Assembly: GCA_033085395.1 (NCBI GenBank)
Contig: JANQBS010000095.1
Location: 62,001 to 126,000 of the forward strand
Length of the DNA: 64,000 nucleotides
Source of the DNA: Xanthoparmelia taractica
Taxonomy: Eukaryota; Ascomycota; Lecanoromycetes; Lecanorales; Parmeliaceae
Direction: 5' to 3'
Below the pieces are notes generated by a model that saw only the letters and a list, made by a program, of their open reading frames with translations, was not told the DNA's origin and searched no databases. The position numbers and the translations under genes are program-made. How positions within the stretch are numbered: the stretch's first letter is position 1; the number at the start of each line of letters is the position of its first letter. This document shows positions 26,347 to 37,709 of the stretch, piece by piece.

Positions 26347-29188
26347 TCAATCGCCAATGTCTTCTTTGCGTTTCCGCGGGAACTTGTGTCCTTGCTTTGG
26401 TTGACTTCCGTACGCTCTCCTCCCTTCTTTCTTCTTGTCTCTGCTCATGCTCGCTCCCAATGTAATGTCAACGCGTGGAGGGTTGGAAAAGCCAAAACTC
26501 TTGGCCACCTTAACCAGGTCCAGTTTGTGCACATCGAAGATCGACCTCAGACTGTGCGAGGCGTATGCTTGGAGATACGAACGGTAGCCATCTTTGGCCG
26601 ACTTCAAAAACGAAAGGTCAGTTTGAGACGCATGACAGAGCCTGGGGGGTTGAAAGGCGTCTTCACCTTGTTGAGGTAGTAGTTTTGATTGATCAACTTC
26701 TCCAATTGACTCTGTATTGGGAATATTCTTTTTGCGGGGAACTCGAACTCGACCAACGGCACTCTTGCTTCTTTGAGGTGTTTCAAGAAGCCTACTTCTG
26801 AAGGCTGCAGGAACAAAAGGCTTTTACCTTTGCCATTCGACTGGTTCAAGATATCAAAGTCAGCGCTGCCTGTTTGGAAGGGGTATCTCAAGCCCTGCAA
26901 CGTGTCTCGAGAATTCCAAAGCACCCAGGGCAGGTCTTGACTCAATATTGATCAGGGCGAGTGGATAGGGTCATCCAATACATACCCCTCGCGCCGTTCG
27001 TCCAACCCGATGTATGTAATCTAATCAAAGTCAATAAGATCCTGCAGAAAGGGGTCACACCATCGATACCCCTTGGATCGTCGGGAGGGTCGAATTGGAC
27101 AATCCAATCGACAGCAGGTATCTGAAACAAAGTCAGCTTCGGATGCGCTGTGGTTTTTGTCGCGGCCTACATCAAGCCCTCTCGCAGCTACATCGGTTGC
27201 GATCAGTGTCCCTTTCGTGGCATTGCTAGTCGAACATTAGCCAAGCATTTTGGCGTGAGACATGGTTGCCATGTTACTCACCAAAATTCAAAGAACGTGT
27301 TTGTACGCTTGATCTGTTTCTGCTTCCCATGGAGATCCAGACTGATGTCGCGTTAGCCTGTCAGGTGAGGGGCCTTGGAAGATTGGGATGCTTACACTGG
27401 AAGATCAATATAATTTAGCAGCTCGGAGTGGTCTGTTAACAGCGGATTGTTAGCTTAGGAACGCTAGCGGGCAGAATATAGTAGACTGTACATTTCACAC
27501 AATTACAGCTCGAGAAGAAGACTATGCACTTCTTATTCTTGATTGAACCAATTAGTACGAGGCGGACAGGTCCCCAAACTTTATGACCACACACCTTTTG
27601 GCGCTTCAGAAACGAGAAAAGAAGGAGGAAGCGTTTGTCTGAGTCACAGATGACATATCCCTGCTCTAACCCCTCCACTGTTGAGTGTTCCTTGGCGTTA
27701 TCAACATTGATATACAGCGGGCCAGGTCTGAGTGAGATTCTCGCAAGGTCTTCCACTTTGGTAGTCTGCGTGGCAGAAAAAAGCATGGTTTGCCGCTCGC
27801 CTTTAGGGAGGATCTTGATGATTTGTCTCATCTAAAAGCACATAGTTAGCTCGTTATATCATCTTGTTCGCAACTATCCCTCACCTCGTCTTCAAACCCA
27901 ACCTCAAGTATTCCTAATTGGATATCAGTATGGCTGGCTCCTGCGCTCCAAGGGAAACACGCAAAATCTTCATGTGCGAACTTACGGTCTGCCTGGATAA
28001 GGATTCCCGAATTAGCGTTATCTGTCCTTAGACCTGTTTCAGGGCTGATATCGAGAATGGAAGAGAGATGTTTACCTCGTCAATTACTAGTGCTTTGATA
28101 TTGGAGTATCGAAACCCCGAAGTGTTCTGTAAATGATCTAGTAGACGTCCGGGCGTGGCGCTAGCAGGAAGAATTAGTCGAAGAAAACCTAGAGACTTAT
28201 CTGGGCTAAGGTGAGTAGAGTACATGATGAGGTTGATTCCCTTGGCAATTTTCTCGGCTTCAGCGCGCCTATTCGCTCCTCCCATGAGGATTCCATATGT
28301 TTGACTATGATTTGCCATCAATTCACGTGCAACGCCGAATATCTGTAGGGCAAGCTCTCGCGTTGGTGAGACTACAATGACCCCAGTCCCATTTCTACCG
28401 GCAGTTAGCCTACTGTAGACCACATTGTATCTCCGCTCTGACCTCGGTTTGAACCTTAAAGCACTCAACATCTCGACAGCACTATCGTACATTTCAGAGT
28501 CAGCATGTCTCCACCAGTATACCCTCGGGTAAAGAAGGACTGAAAGAGATAGGACATACGGGATAAGAAATGCCAACGTTTTGCCGGAGCCAGTCTTTGC
28601 TGCGCCGAGAACATCTCTACCAGCTAGCAACGGTGGGATCCCTCTCTGTTGGATCTCCGTCATCTTGTCGAACTTCATGTCTGCTATTGCTTGCATCGTT
28701 TTGCTCGACAGATTTAGGTCCTTGAAGCTTTGGGGGTCAGAACCTGTGGACGGTAACTTCAAAGTCGAGGCGGATGGCGCGTCGGTGTCTGCAAGAGCAT
28801 CGTCTCCGTTCCTGGCACTGGTCGTAAGAGTGTCTTCCTCCTTTTCTGACCCTGAACTTAATGATGGAGCTTCCACATCATTTTCTTCTCCAAGGGCGTC
28901 ACCAGAAGCTAGGGTAGCTGTCCTGTCCTCCTCTTCCGCCTTTTCCGTTGGATCAGCGTCCACAGGGATTGCCTTCCTGGAACCATCAATGACAGGCTTT
29001 GACCTGTTCTCCTCCGGTATATCGGCTATGTCCTGATCTCCGGGCTTCTTTTTCTTCTTCTTGCCAGGCTCCGACTTTGGAGTGCCATTTCGAGCGTCTT
29101 TTGCCGGGATTGCAGATTCTTCGGCCTCTGCCACCTCACTGGCGTGCTTGCGCTTTCTCTTTCTTGATTTGAGCTCGGGGCTTTCCAT
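26347..29188 (-). CDS. HAS1: HAS1, ATP-dependent DEAD-box RNA helicase (ribosome biogenesis)
   Basis: The helicase runs through 15 inferred exons: 29188-28560, 28481-28443, 28394-28224, 28160-28076, 27992-27986 (7 nt), 27913-27885, 27831-27595, 27537-27492, 27432-27396, 27341-27282, 27225-27171, 27121-27070, 27020-26986, 26840-26667 and 26601-26347. They total 1911 nt (636 aa) with all phases consistent. After a Lys/Glu-rich nucleolar-type leader come motif I AAKTGSGKT, PTRELALQ, TPGRLLDH, motif II DEAD, SAT, 'IVFFSSC', DVAARGLD and HRVGRTARG. The HAS1-specific C-terminal region is 'SAKDGYRSYLQAYASHSLRS', then 'VAKSFGFSNPPRVDITLGAS'. HAS1 is a nucleolar helicase for 40S and 60S pre-rRNA processing that releases snoRNAs. 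The start is the first ATG; upstream in-frame codons are non-ATG. The intron density is high for this gene. Two introns (ending at 27538 and 26602) appear to use AAG acceptors. Confidence 0.93.
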
Positions 29189-30429
29189 TCCGCAAAAGTC
29201 TTTCTGTGAGTTCACGTCAGATTTAGAGCTTGCCTCGCCTTCACATCGTTCCTACTTTACCTGCACGCTGATAAAATTTAAGCGAGTAGCTAGTGGGAGA
29301 TCTTTAGGAAACTTCCGAAGCTTTCCCGCAGCCAGCAGGACCGAAGAGCATTAATCCACCAATGACATTCTCGAGAGCTCGAATAGCTACGGCGGATGAT
29401 ATCAGGTATCAGGCCAGCCGCTTGGGGTGGGTGGGTGTGTAGTACTTGACCTGTGGCTACATTGAACAGTTGCGAGGGAGTGCAGCGCGTCCCCGCATAA
29501 TCTAGTCATCTATTGGTAGTCGTCGTGTCTTTGCAGAAAGAGCACTACGTCTCAAGACAATAAATGAATCAATCGACTCATTTGGTGATGCATTAATATG
29601 CGTATATTCTACTTCCTAAGTTGAGGAGTTGGGAGCTGTGTGCTAGAATCAAAGCCAATGTTCTCTACTAAACCTTTCGCAATTACTTCACGTAGAAAAC
29701 CGTCTACTCCTAATCCAAGCATGTCGATGTGTCGATGATGATGATGATGATGATGATTATAATACTACTGTACTTTTACCGTATACTACTTGGCGGTTTA
29801 TGCATTAAGGTAGTACTTCATATTATGATTGGTGAGCGGTAGAAGTACGCGTGTCCTTACTTGGTGCTACGGGAAATACGAGGTTGGTGTGGAAAAGTCC
29901 CCTGAAATGGAAGTTCCCGCGCTAAAATGCCTGCCCGCTGACATTCACCTTATGCTGGAACCTCTGTAATCATCATATTCACCGACTTTCATCCCTAAAA
30001 GTACCTAACTGTATCTACCAAAAGATTTCGATATCCAGTACAACTACACTCCCACAATACAATCCTTTGCAATCTACCTAATGGACTGGTCAAGCTGAGG
30101 TCAAAACGGACAATCAAGCAAGCCGTTCCAGGACCTCCATTGTCCCTTTGTTCAGCCTTGCCACTCGCTCAATTTCCTCGTTTCTATTTTGGTCGTCGCA
30201 GCGACAACCGCCAATTCCTCCTCACCATCAACCATCACGACATCTGATCCTATCCTCGCTCTATATTGGATAGCAACTCCACTTAAAGGAACCTTACTTC
30301 GCTATAGCAGCTCTTTCGGTACCAGGCGCGGCTGCGCAACCCACCCTCAAACACCGCACTCAAGTACAACCAAGCGCCTCTACAGTTACGCCCTGAACGC
30401 TTGGATCCTCCCCTCGGGCACACATCATC
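29189..30429. promoter_or_regulatory. Divergent intergenic region between HAS1 and the FLC-like gene
   Basis: This 1.2-kb spacer contains both 5' flanks. It holds a (GAT)n microsatellite at 29733-29757. Overlapping ORFs near 30189-30665 run into the FLC-like CDS in another frame and look like shadows. Confidence 0.5.
29733..29757. repeat. GAT trinucleotide microsatellite
   Basis: About eight tandem GAT units on the + strand. Confidence 0.9.
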
Positions 30430-32801
30430 ATGCGTTCCTCATCACTATCAAAGCCAGCATGGCTTCTTCTCACCACAGCACTCTCCCTGGCACCTTTCGC
30501 ATCACCGATGAGATTGATCCAGTCACAATCCTTGAACCCTTGCCAAGCGAACTCGAGTTTCACCGCGACCCTGTTCAATGTCATCTTCACACCGGACAAC
30601 AACAGTTTGGCCTTCAACATTCTCGGAGTGTCGTCGATTTCAGGTTATGTCACGGCGGAAATTGATTTCATTGCTTACGGCTACACCGCCGTGAAGCAGA
30701 AACTGGACCCTTGCACATCGCACTTGGAGGGCTTGTGTCCCATGAACACTGGTCAGATCAACATTGAATCAAACATTGACATTCCGTCAAGCGTTGAGAA
30801 GATCATTCCTAGCATTACATATGGAGTGCCAGACTTGGACGGCTTGGTTAAGGTTTACATCAAAAACAATGTGACTGGAGTTAGTGAAGCTTGCGTGGAA
30901 GCACAGCTCTCAAATGGAAAGACGGTGGATCAGAAAGGAGTTGGATGGGCGACTGCGGTCATTGCTGGTCTGGCATTACTGGCTTCTGCAGTGACCTCAG
31001 GGCTAGGACACTCCAATACCGCAGCCCATGTAGCTGCAAATGCTTTGTCCCTGTTCGGCTTTTTCCAAGCTCAAGCAATTATTGGGATGACTGCCGTTTC
31101 TCTGCCACCCATCGTTGCGTCATGGACCCAAAATTTCCAATGGAGTTTGGGAATCATCAGAGTCGGCTTTCTGGAGTCAATTTGTACCTGGTATCAAAGA
31201 GCCACAGGGGGAACGCCGTCAACCCTATTGTCAACTCTCAACACGGAGTCTGTCGAGGTCCAGAAGCGGTCGCTTAACCTGGGCAAGACTATCATGCGTG
31301 CCGCTCATGCTTTGTCCAAGAGAGCCGACAACCCCTCTGCAACAGCCTCAGCCGCAAAAGTGGTCATCGTCTCCGGCATCAAGAGGGTTGGCTTCCGTGC
31401 GAGGATTGAAACCACCAACATCTTCCTGACTGGGCTCATCTTTTTCATGATTTTCGTCTTCCTCACCGCGGTTTGTGTAATGCTATTCAAGGGCTTTTGC
31501 GAGATAGCTGTTAAGGCCGGATGGTTCAAGGGCGACAAGTTCGAGGATTTCAGGACTGGATGGAAGGTTGTGCTGAAGGGCATCTTGTTTCGCTTGGTAA
31601 TTCATGAGTCCCCAGTCTTAGTACCAGACACTAATCTGACTACTGCAGGTTCTCATTGGCTATCCACAAATCTGCATTCTGTGCCTTTGGGAGTTGACGC
31701 AGAGGGACTCGGCCGCCGAAGTCGTACTTGCATTATTCTTCTTCATATCGATGAGCGTCGCTCTCGGCTGGGCATCGCTCAAGGTCTTCCGCATAGCCAA
31801 ACGATCGGTCACCATGCATAAAAATCCTGCCTACATCCTTTACTCTGACCCGTCCGCTCTCAACAAATGGGGGTTTCTATATGTCCAATTCCGTGCGACC
31901 GCCTACTACTTTATCATGCCTAGTTTGGCTTATATCCTTGTCAAAGCATTGTTCGTCGCTTTTGCCCAGAACAGCGGCATCACTCAAGCCATTGCATTGG
32001 TCATCATCGAGGCGGGTTTTCTCATTGGTGTCAGCATTCTCCGACCATGGATGGACAAGAAAACCAACGCTTTCAACATCTCCATTGCAGCCATCAACTT
32101 CATCAACGCTATTTTCTTGTTAGTTTTTACCTCGGTGTTCAATCAACCGGTAAGCTTGTCCACACCCCATTTGCCGTAAAACAATACTCACATCCACACA
32201 GGGAATCGTTACTGGTGTGATGGGTGTGGTTTTCTTCGTCTACAATGCCGCGTTTGCCTTGGTCCTCCTGGTGATGGTACTTGTCGCTACTTGTTACGCT
32301 ATATTCTCCAAGAATCCCGATACGAGATATCAGCCCATGCGGGATGATCGCGGCTCATTCATCAAGTCTCAAACGAATCTCAATACTGAACTTGATGCCC
32401 TCGGTGTCACTGCACGAGGAGACATGGCGCAAAAGGGTTACTATGGCCGTGATCTTGATGACGACGAAGATTCCTACTCTTCTGGGTCTGGAAAGGGTGG
32501 TCATGACGCTGCTGGTGTACCTCTGCCTCCATCCGCCGCAAATTCAAACAAGAATCTCAGCATGCGCGAGCCACCGCGTTCTCCCATTGATCCAAACATG
32601 CAGTATATTCCCAGCGACGGTACTCCCCGCCATGGGACGCCGGTATACAAGAACGACAACTCGAGCTCTCATCCTGGCGCCGACATGCCATTGATGGGAA
32701 GACAACGAGAACCGTCACCCTACCGCCCAAACACTGCAGGCGGCTACAGACAGCAGAATAATACCAGTCCATGGCAGCGGGGTGCGGGTTACGATCATTG
32801 A
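30430..32801 (+). CDS. Flavin carrier (FLC)/TRP-like membrane protein with ML-like luminal domain
   Basis: Exons 30430-31596, 31649-32149 and 32202-32801 give 755 aa. Both introns are 52 nt, in phase 0, with GTAATT...GCAG and GTAAGC...ACAG. A signal peptide (about residues 1-26) leads into a Cys-containing ML-like domain (about 30-160). Then come many transmembrane helices of the TRP-like fold, including 'FLTGLIFFMIFVFLTAVCVM' and 'YYFIMPSLAYILVKALF'. The cytoplasmic tail is Pro/Ser/Gly-rich and ends 'WQRGAGYDH'. Yeast FLC1-3 and their relatives act in the ER/Golgi and plasma membrane in FAD/heme uptake, calcium homeostasis and cell-wall integrity. The domain order and length match that family. 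Which paralogue it represents is not resolved. Confidence 0.9.
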
Positions 32802-33164
32802 GGACGATTTTGCGTTCGTAACGTCAGCATATAATTGATATTGATAATATTGCCTCGATGATCATCTTATGACCCCACCATGGTTGAAAGGATGGATTCT
32901 GAGCATTTTCTTTTGGAGCGCTCGAGTGCTCCCGCAGGTTTTTGGCACGTGGTGGGATCGAGAGTCTTCTGTTGGTGACGGTAACTGTACTAATCCGGCG
33001 TTTGGTAAAAAGAGCTAGCATTTGGCGAGTTGACGAGAGCGGACCACTATGCATGTGGCCGTGTGTTTTAGCTAGTCATTGTATATAGTCAAAGTAAATT
33101 TCGTTCAACCGTTGGGCTCCCTCTGCTCCCATTCATACCTTACATTCTTCTCTGTCATCTGTCA
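32802..33164. other. Convergent 3' spacer
   Basis: This is the 3' flank shared by the FLC-like gene (+) and the NDUFAF2-like gene (-). No gene is seen. Confidence 0.6.
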
Positions 33165-33846
33165 CTACCTCTTAACAGACCCAGGTGTCCAAGCTTCAGG
33201 CTGCCACCCTTCGCCAGCGCTCCCTCTCTGTCGAGCCCACGGATTCTCCTTCCCCTTCTTCACCTGCTCGCCCCTCTCCCTCTCCTTCTCCTCCCCCTCG
33301 CTCCTCTCCTTCTCCACCCCCTCCCCGCCCCCCCTCCTCTGCCCCTCCTCCCACCTCCTCCCCACCGTCCCCTCCACCTCCCCATCCCCAACCCCCACCT
33401 CCAAATTCCCCCGTCTCGGCTTATCAAGCACCGACGGCTTAGCAGCCCATCTCGCATCCGCCGCCGCAGCCAACTGCTTCAGATCGCGCTGCCGCTGCAC
33501 ATCCTGTATCTGTTCCGGCAACGAAGGCGGAGCATCGCGGGTGCCGCGCAGCCATTGGTGCCAGCTGGGGGAGATGTCGATGTCGGAGTAGGGGATTTTG
33601 GGGTTGTTTTGGAGGATGCGGCGGTCACGGGTGAAGGCGAGGCTGGGCTTAAAATACCAGAAGGTGTTGCCGTTGAGGTCGGTGCCTGTGGTTGTGTATT
33701 GTTAGTTAGTTGGGGTGGTTTGAATAAGTGGGCGCGCTCCGAAGTGGAGAGGAGAGAATTGTACCGGCTAGCCAGCGGCGCCGCCATGGGAGTTTTAGTG
33801 TCTTCCATTTCTGCCAGATTATGTTGAAGTAGGACGAAGCAGGCAT
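33165..33846 (-). CDS. NDUFAF2/mimitin-type (NDUFA12-family) complex I assembly factor
   Basis: Exons 33846-33765 and 33685-33165 (79-nt intron) encode 200 aa. The short first exon (MPASSYFNIIWQKWKTLKLP) overlaps a longer, unrelated ORF in another frame, so the gene is easily missed. The segment IIWQKWKTLKLPWRRRWLAG, then 'TDLNGNTFWYFK', then 'YSDIDISPSWHQWLRGTRD', is diagnostic of the NDUFA12/B17.2-like family. The long hydrophilic tail with 'LKQLAAAADARWAAKPSVLD' and a Glu/Arg/Gly-rich end is typical of the fungal assembly-factor branch rather than of the structural subunit. Expected role: a mitochondrial chaperone in assembly of respiratory complex I. It lies head-to-head with the calponin gene, 297 bp apart. 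Confidence 0.85.
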
Positions 33847-34143
33847 TTGATGGCGGAATGATGGACATTGCTGGCCTCCCTTTCAATATCAAATATTTAG
33901 CGGCAGCCCTCGTCATCTTGCCGCGCTAGCGGGTGTTCGAATCTGGGGAACACTGGGTTCAGCTTTGACACAAATCAGACATAGACACCTTTACATGTTC
34001 ACTTTACAGGTGGAACTCATGCATGCGCAGCTATGTGAATTAGAATTTATATCATGAAAGCCAGTATTCTCGCCGAACATTGACATTAGGCAACACTCCA
34101 GCTTCCTGAGCTTACCGCAGACTCACCAAAAACATTAAGGACC
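33847..34143. promoter_or_regulatory. Compact bidirectional promoter region
   Basis: The 297 bp between the divergent start codons of the NDUFAF2-like (-) and calponin (+) genes must hold both 5' UTRs and core promoters. No clear TATA box is visible. Confidence 0.5.
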
Positions 34144-36313
34144 ATGGCTTCAGTATCTTCTCTCGACAAGGACATGCGAAATATTCGCTTGTCTAAGTAC
34201 ACCCCGCAAGCTGCCAATGAAGTGAGGACATGGATCGAGGATGTGCTGGGAGAGCGACTGGCTGCTGGAGATCTGCTCGAGGCACTGAAAGATGGGATTG
34301 CCCTCTGCAAGTACGCTGTGCGGTGCTATGGTGGGTCTCGTAGTATCGAAGCTGACGAGAATCTGCAGGCTCGTCAACCTTGCAGCCCCTCCGGGTGTAC
34401 GCTTCAAAAATTCTTCTATGCCTTTCGTACAGATGGAGAACATCTCTCACTTTCTTCGCGCCTGTCAATCGCCTCCTCTGAACTTACAATCCCACGATAT
34501 CTTCCAGACGGTGGATCTCTATGAGTCCAAAGACCCTGCTCAGGTGCTACAGTGTATATCGGCGTTCAGCCGAAGAGCCCATGCTGTACAGCCAAATAGA
34601 TTCACGAGTGCTATAGCCGGGGACAGGGGTAAGACTGGCATCATCAGCCCGCAGAACACTGGAGGCTTTTCTGCGGCAAGGTATGGGCGACCTCGAGGCA
34701 TCAGCAACTCAAGCGAGGCTAGTTCGGCTACTTCCCATCAGGCGTCACACCAAGCCTCGCAAGCAGTAAGCGGACGAGGCAGTCCTTCAATCTCTGACAC
34801 ATACTCTGAGAAGTCTATCAACGGCGGTGTTCCTAAATCGTCTGCTGGAGGCGTCAGTAGCTGGAGCAAAAAGGGCGATGAGGGTGCTACAACTCCCGCT
34901 TGGAACATCCATCAGTATGGATATATGGGTGGTGCGAGTCAAGGGAATCAAGGAATCTCTTTTGGAGGCCGAAGACAGATCACTACGCCAGCACCCAAGG
35001 TCCCGAGTTTAGCAGAGAAGGAGCGCAAGAAACGTGAATCAGAAGCAGAAGAGGAGAAATTGCGGCTACAGGCTGAGGAGGCTGAGCATAAGCGGCGGGT
35101 GGAACGAGAAGCCGAAGAAGAGAGGGAGAGGATTGCTGAAGAGCAGCGCTGGGAAGAAGAGACGGCACGAAAACGAGAAGCAGAAAAGCGCCGGGTGGAA
35201 GAGGAGAAACGTCGGTGGGATGAAGAGGAAAGGAGATGGAAAGAAGAGGAGGAGAATAGAGCAAGAGAAGAAGCAGAAGCAGAGTCCAAGGCAGCGAGGC
35301 AGAGGCAAGAAAAACTCCAATCAAGGCCACAACTTCAGGGCCAGTACCTCAGCCAGTACAAAGCCGAGCAACTGCAAAAGCCTCCAATATCTGGCGAAGA
35401 AGATCCAGAGCGAGCTGCAGAACGAGAACGCGTCAAAGAGCTCGAAAGGCAGCTGGCAGAAGCCAAGGAGCGTGAAGCAAAGTATGAGCGTGAGCGACAG
35501 GAGCGACTGCAAGCAGATCAGTCTCGAGATCAGCGGCGGACCCCTCAGCCAATGGAAGACATACACCAAGACCGTGCTCAAAGCAACACTCGGACTGCAC
35601 CGTTCCATTCACATCAGGACAGTGGCGACTCATGGAAGGCAGACGAGCGTGACTATCTGAGGAAAGAGTGGTCAAATCATAACGCCGAACCATCACCACA
35701 GCAGCCTCCGCGTCCCCTTCCCACCCTCGATGGGCCCCCACAGCAACCACCACGACCGCTTCCAACCCCTCAAAAATCATCCTCATCATCGGCTCCCCAA
35801 CGAGCAGACGAGCCCTCACCAACCCCCTCGCCACCACCACTAACCTCAACCCTCCCACCCCGCCCTCTCCCAAACCCAGCAACCTACGCCTCCACTCCCC
35901 GCCACCCATCCCCCCAACGCAAATCCCCCTTCGCAAGACCCGCATCCCCCGCCATCTCCACCCCAACACCCCCTCCACCCCCACCATCACAATTCAAACC
36001 CGCGACCACACCCGCACCCACAACCACAACAACACCAACCAAGAAACCCCCTTTTTCCAAACCATCTTCCCTGCTCTCCCGCGAAATGGAACTCGACCGC
36101 CTCCGCCAGCAGGAGTGGGAAGAAGCGCAGAAAGCGACCCGGGCGGCTGCGGCGTCGGGGTTCAAAGAGGGAGGCGTGGGGCCCGGCGACGGGAGCTGGG
36201 ATGTGAATCAGTATGGGTACTTGGGCGGGGATAGTCAGAATAGGGGTGGGGCGGGGATTGGGTTTGGGGCACGGCGTCAGATTATTGGGCCGAGGGATCC
36301 GCCTGGGAAGTAG
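34144..36313 (+). CDS. Calponin / transgelin-like actin-binding protein
   Basis: Exons 34144-34310 and 34369-36313 encode 703 aa; the 58-nt intron splits the codon of 'ALCK|LVNL' exactly inside the CH domain. A single type-3 calponin-homology domain occupies about residues 10-125, ending 'DPAQVLQCISAFSRRA'. Two calponin-like repeats follow: 'WNIHQYGYMGGASQGNQG' near residue 235 and 'WDVNQYGYLGGDSQNRGG' near the C-terminus. Between them are a highly charged Glu/Arg coiled coil (about 270-400) and a Pro-rich region (about 470-610). The family (yeast SCP1, S. pombe Stg1) cross-links and stabilises F-actin in cortical patches and cytokinetic structures. The long coiled coil and Pro-rich insert between the two repeats make it much larger than SCP1 and suggest additional partners such as SH3 proteins (inference). 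Confidence 0.92.
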
Positions 36314-36751
36314 TCGTGAGGAGACTTCAAAAAGGTCGGTTAGGGAAGGGAGATAGCAACATTGGGGTCATGGAAAGGGAATGAGCAAGCGTTTTTTCTG
36401 TTTTGTTTGATTTGGTTGGATGTTTTCGATAGCCCGTGCAGTGATAGCTTTCGCTTTTAGCAGAAAATATGCCAGCTATCAGCCCATCCTTTCCATACAA
36501 ATTATCGTAGAGCATTTGTGGTCCATGCATAGCACTGCTGCCTTGCCCTCATGCTGTAGAATGTAGCCCCGATCCTATGGGTATCATGCAATCAAAGCCA
36601 CACCTATTTACCCTCCACCCTTCCTTCCACGAGATGCTTTTATAAAATAGGTCGACCCATCCATCACATACATCTTCTCTCTCTCTCTCCATTCCCTCCC
36701 AATATTCCCCTCCCCTCCCATTCCCAACGCAGCACCGTCCTCTCCCCCCAC
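36314..36751. other. Convergent 3' spacer
   Basis: 3' flanks of calponin (+) and U1-C (-). A CT-rich tract at about 36670-36750 lies just past the U1-C stop codon. No gene is seen. Confidence 0.6.
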
Positions 36752-37709
36752 TCACCTCCCCCCCTGAAACGGCGGCATACCCCCAGTCGGCGGACTCATC
36801 GCCTGCCCCGGTCCCGGTCCCCCACCAGGCGTCAGCGGCAGCGGCGGCGGGAACCCCTGGAAATTAGCCGGCAAGCCCCCAGGTGGCGGGAATGGCATAG
36901 GCGGCGGCGCGTTACCGCCCGGGGAGGAGGCGTTGGGCGGGAACGCATGAGGAAGAGGGGGCGGGAAGGGCGGCATGCCGCGGCCGGCTGCTGCTGGTGG
37001 GGGGATGAAGCCTGGTGGGGGGGCGCCGTTGGGGCCGGGGGGCATGAAAGGGGGTGGGGGCATGCCGGCTGCGAAAAGGGAGAAGAAGGAGAGGTGTTAG
37101 TGTTTTTTTCAATGCGGATGAGTTTGGGAGAGCTTGAGAATTGGGAGGGGGGGGAGAGAAGGGGAATGGGGAATGGGAAATGGGGGAGGGGTAGGGGAAT
37201 GGGAAGGGGAAGGGGGAGTAGGGATATGCATGCAGCGTACGTACCAGGAAAGCCGAACGGGGGGGGAGGGAAACCCTGCGCGCCGACGGGCGGACCGCCT
37301 TGTGGTGCGAGCATGGGGTTCGCGCCTGCTTGGCCTTCGGCGGCGTAGGAGGAAGTGATGGAGTCGATGACCGATTGGGCTTTTTCGTGGCCGATTTCTG
37401 CGCAGCGGTCGAGTCAGTTTGGAGTCTTTTTGTTGTCGAGAACTGGGAGGGGAAGAGAAGAGAAGGAGGGCATGGGAGGTAATACGTTGATAATAGTCTA
37501 ATACGTTCCGTTCGTGGTTTCGACCGCTGTTATGAGCTTTTCGGACGGACATGGAGTCGTGGGTGAGGTAGACATCGCAGTAGTCGCCTGTGAGGTTAGC
37601 CTGTGATATACCGAGAGACGGGCGGTGGTAGAAGGCCTACAGAAGAGTGCATCGGAGTTAGCAGAGTCAATCGAAGAAATGAAGACGGGGGTCACTTATA
37701 TTTTGGCAT
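36752..37709 (-). CDS. YHC1: U1 small nuclear ribonucleoprotein C (U1-C)
   Basis: Exon 1 begins MPKYK at 37709. Exon 2 (37587-37486), exon 3 (37397-37245) and exon 4 (37068-36752) encode 'DYCDVYLTHDSMSVRKAHN', 'IGHEKAQSVIDSITSSYAAE' and a Pro/Gly/Met-rich tail, the standard U1-C layout. With exon 1 = 37709-37694 the protein is 195 aa and begins MPKYKCDYCD, restoring the C2H2 zinc-finger cysteine at the family position. That join needs a GA donor, though; the only nearby GT (ending exon 1 two bases earlier) puts exon 2 out of frame. Either a non-canonical splice site or a 1-base indel is present (see findings). U1-C contacts the U1 snRNA/5' splice-site duplex. The other introns are canonical (88 and 176 nt, GTATTA and GTACGT). 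Confidence 0.88.

Noticed and set aside
30189..30665. 158-aa plus-strand ORF upstream of and overlapping the FLC-like gene.
   Set aside because: No signal or family motif; it overlaps the signal-peptide region of the FLC-like CDS in another frame.
33479..33916. A 145-aa minus-strand ORF looks like a Pro/Ser/Thr-rich gene.
   Set aside because: It overlaps the NDUFAF2-like exon 1 and intron in a different frame; the family motifs are in the other frame, so it is a shadow ORF.
37486..37709. U1-C route via a 32-nt second intron after the canonical first intron.
   Set aside because: It stays open but gives an intron shorter than any other here and replaces the conserved zinc-binding Cys with Arg.
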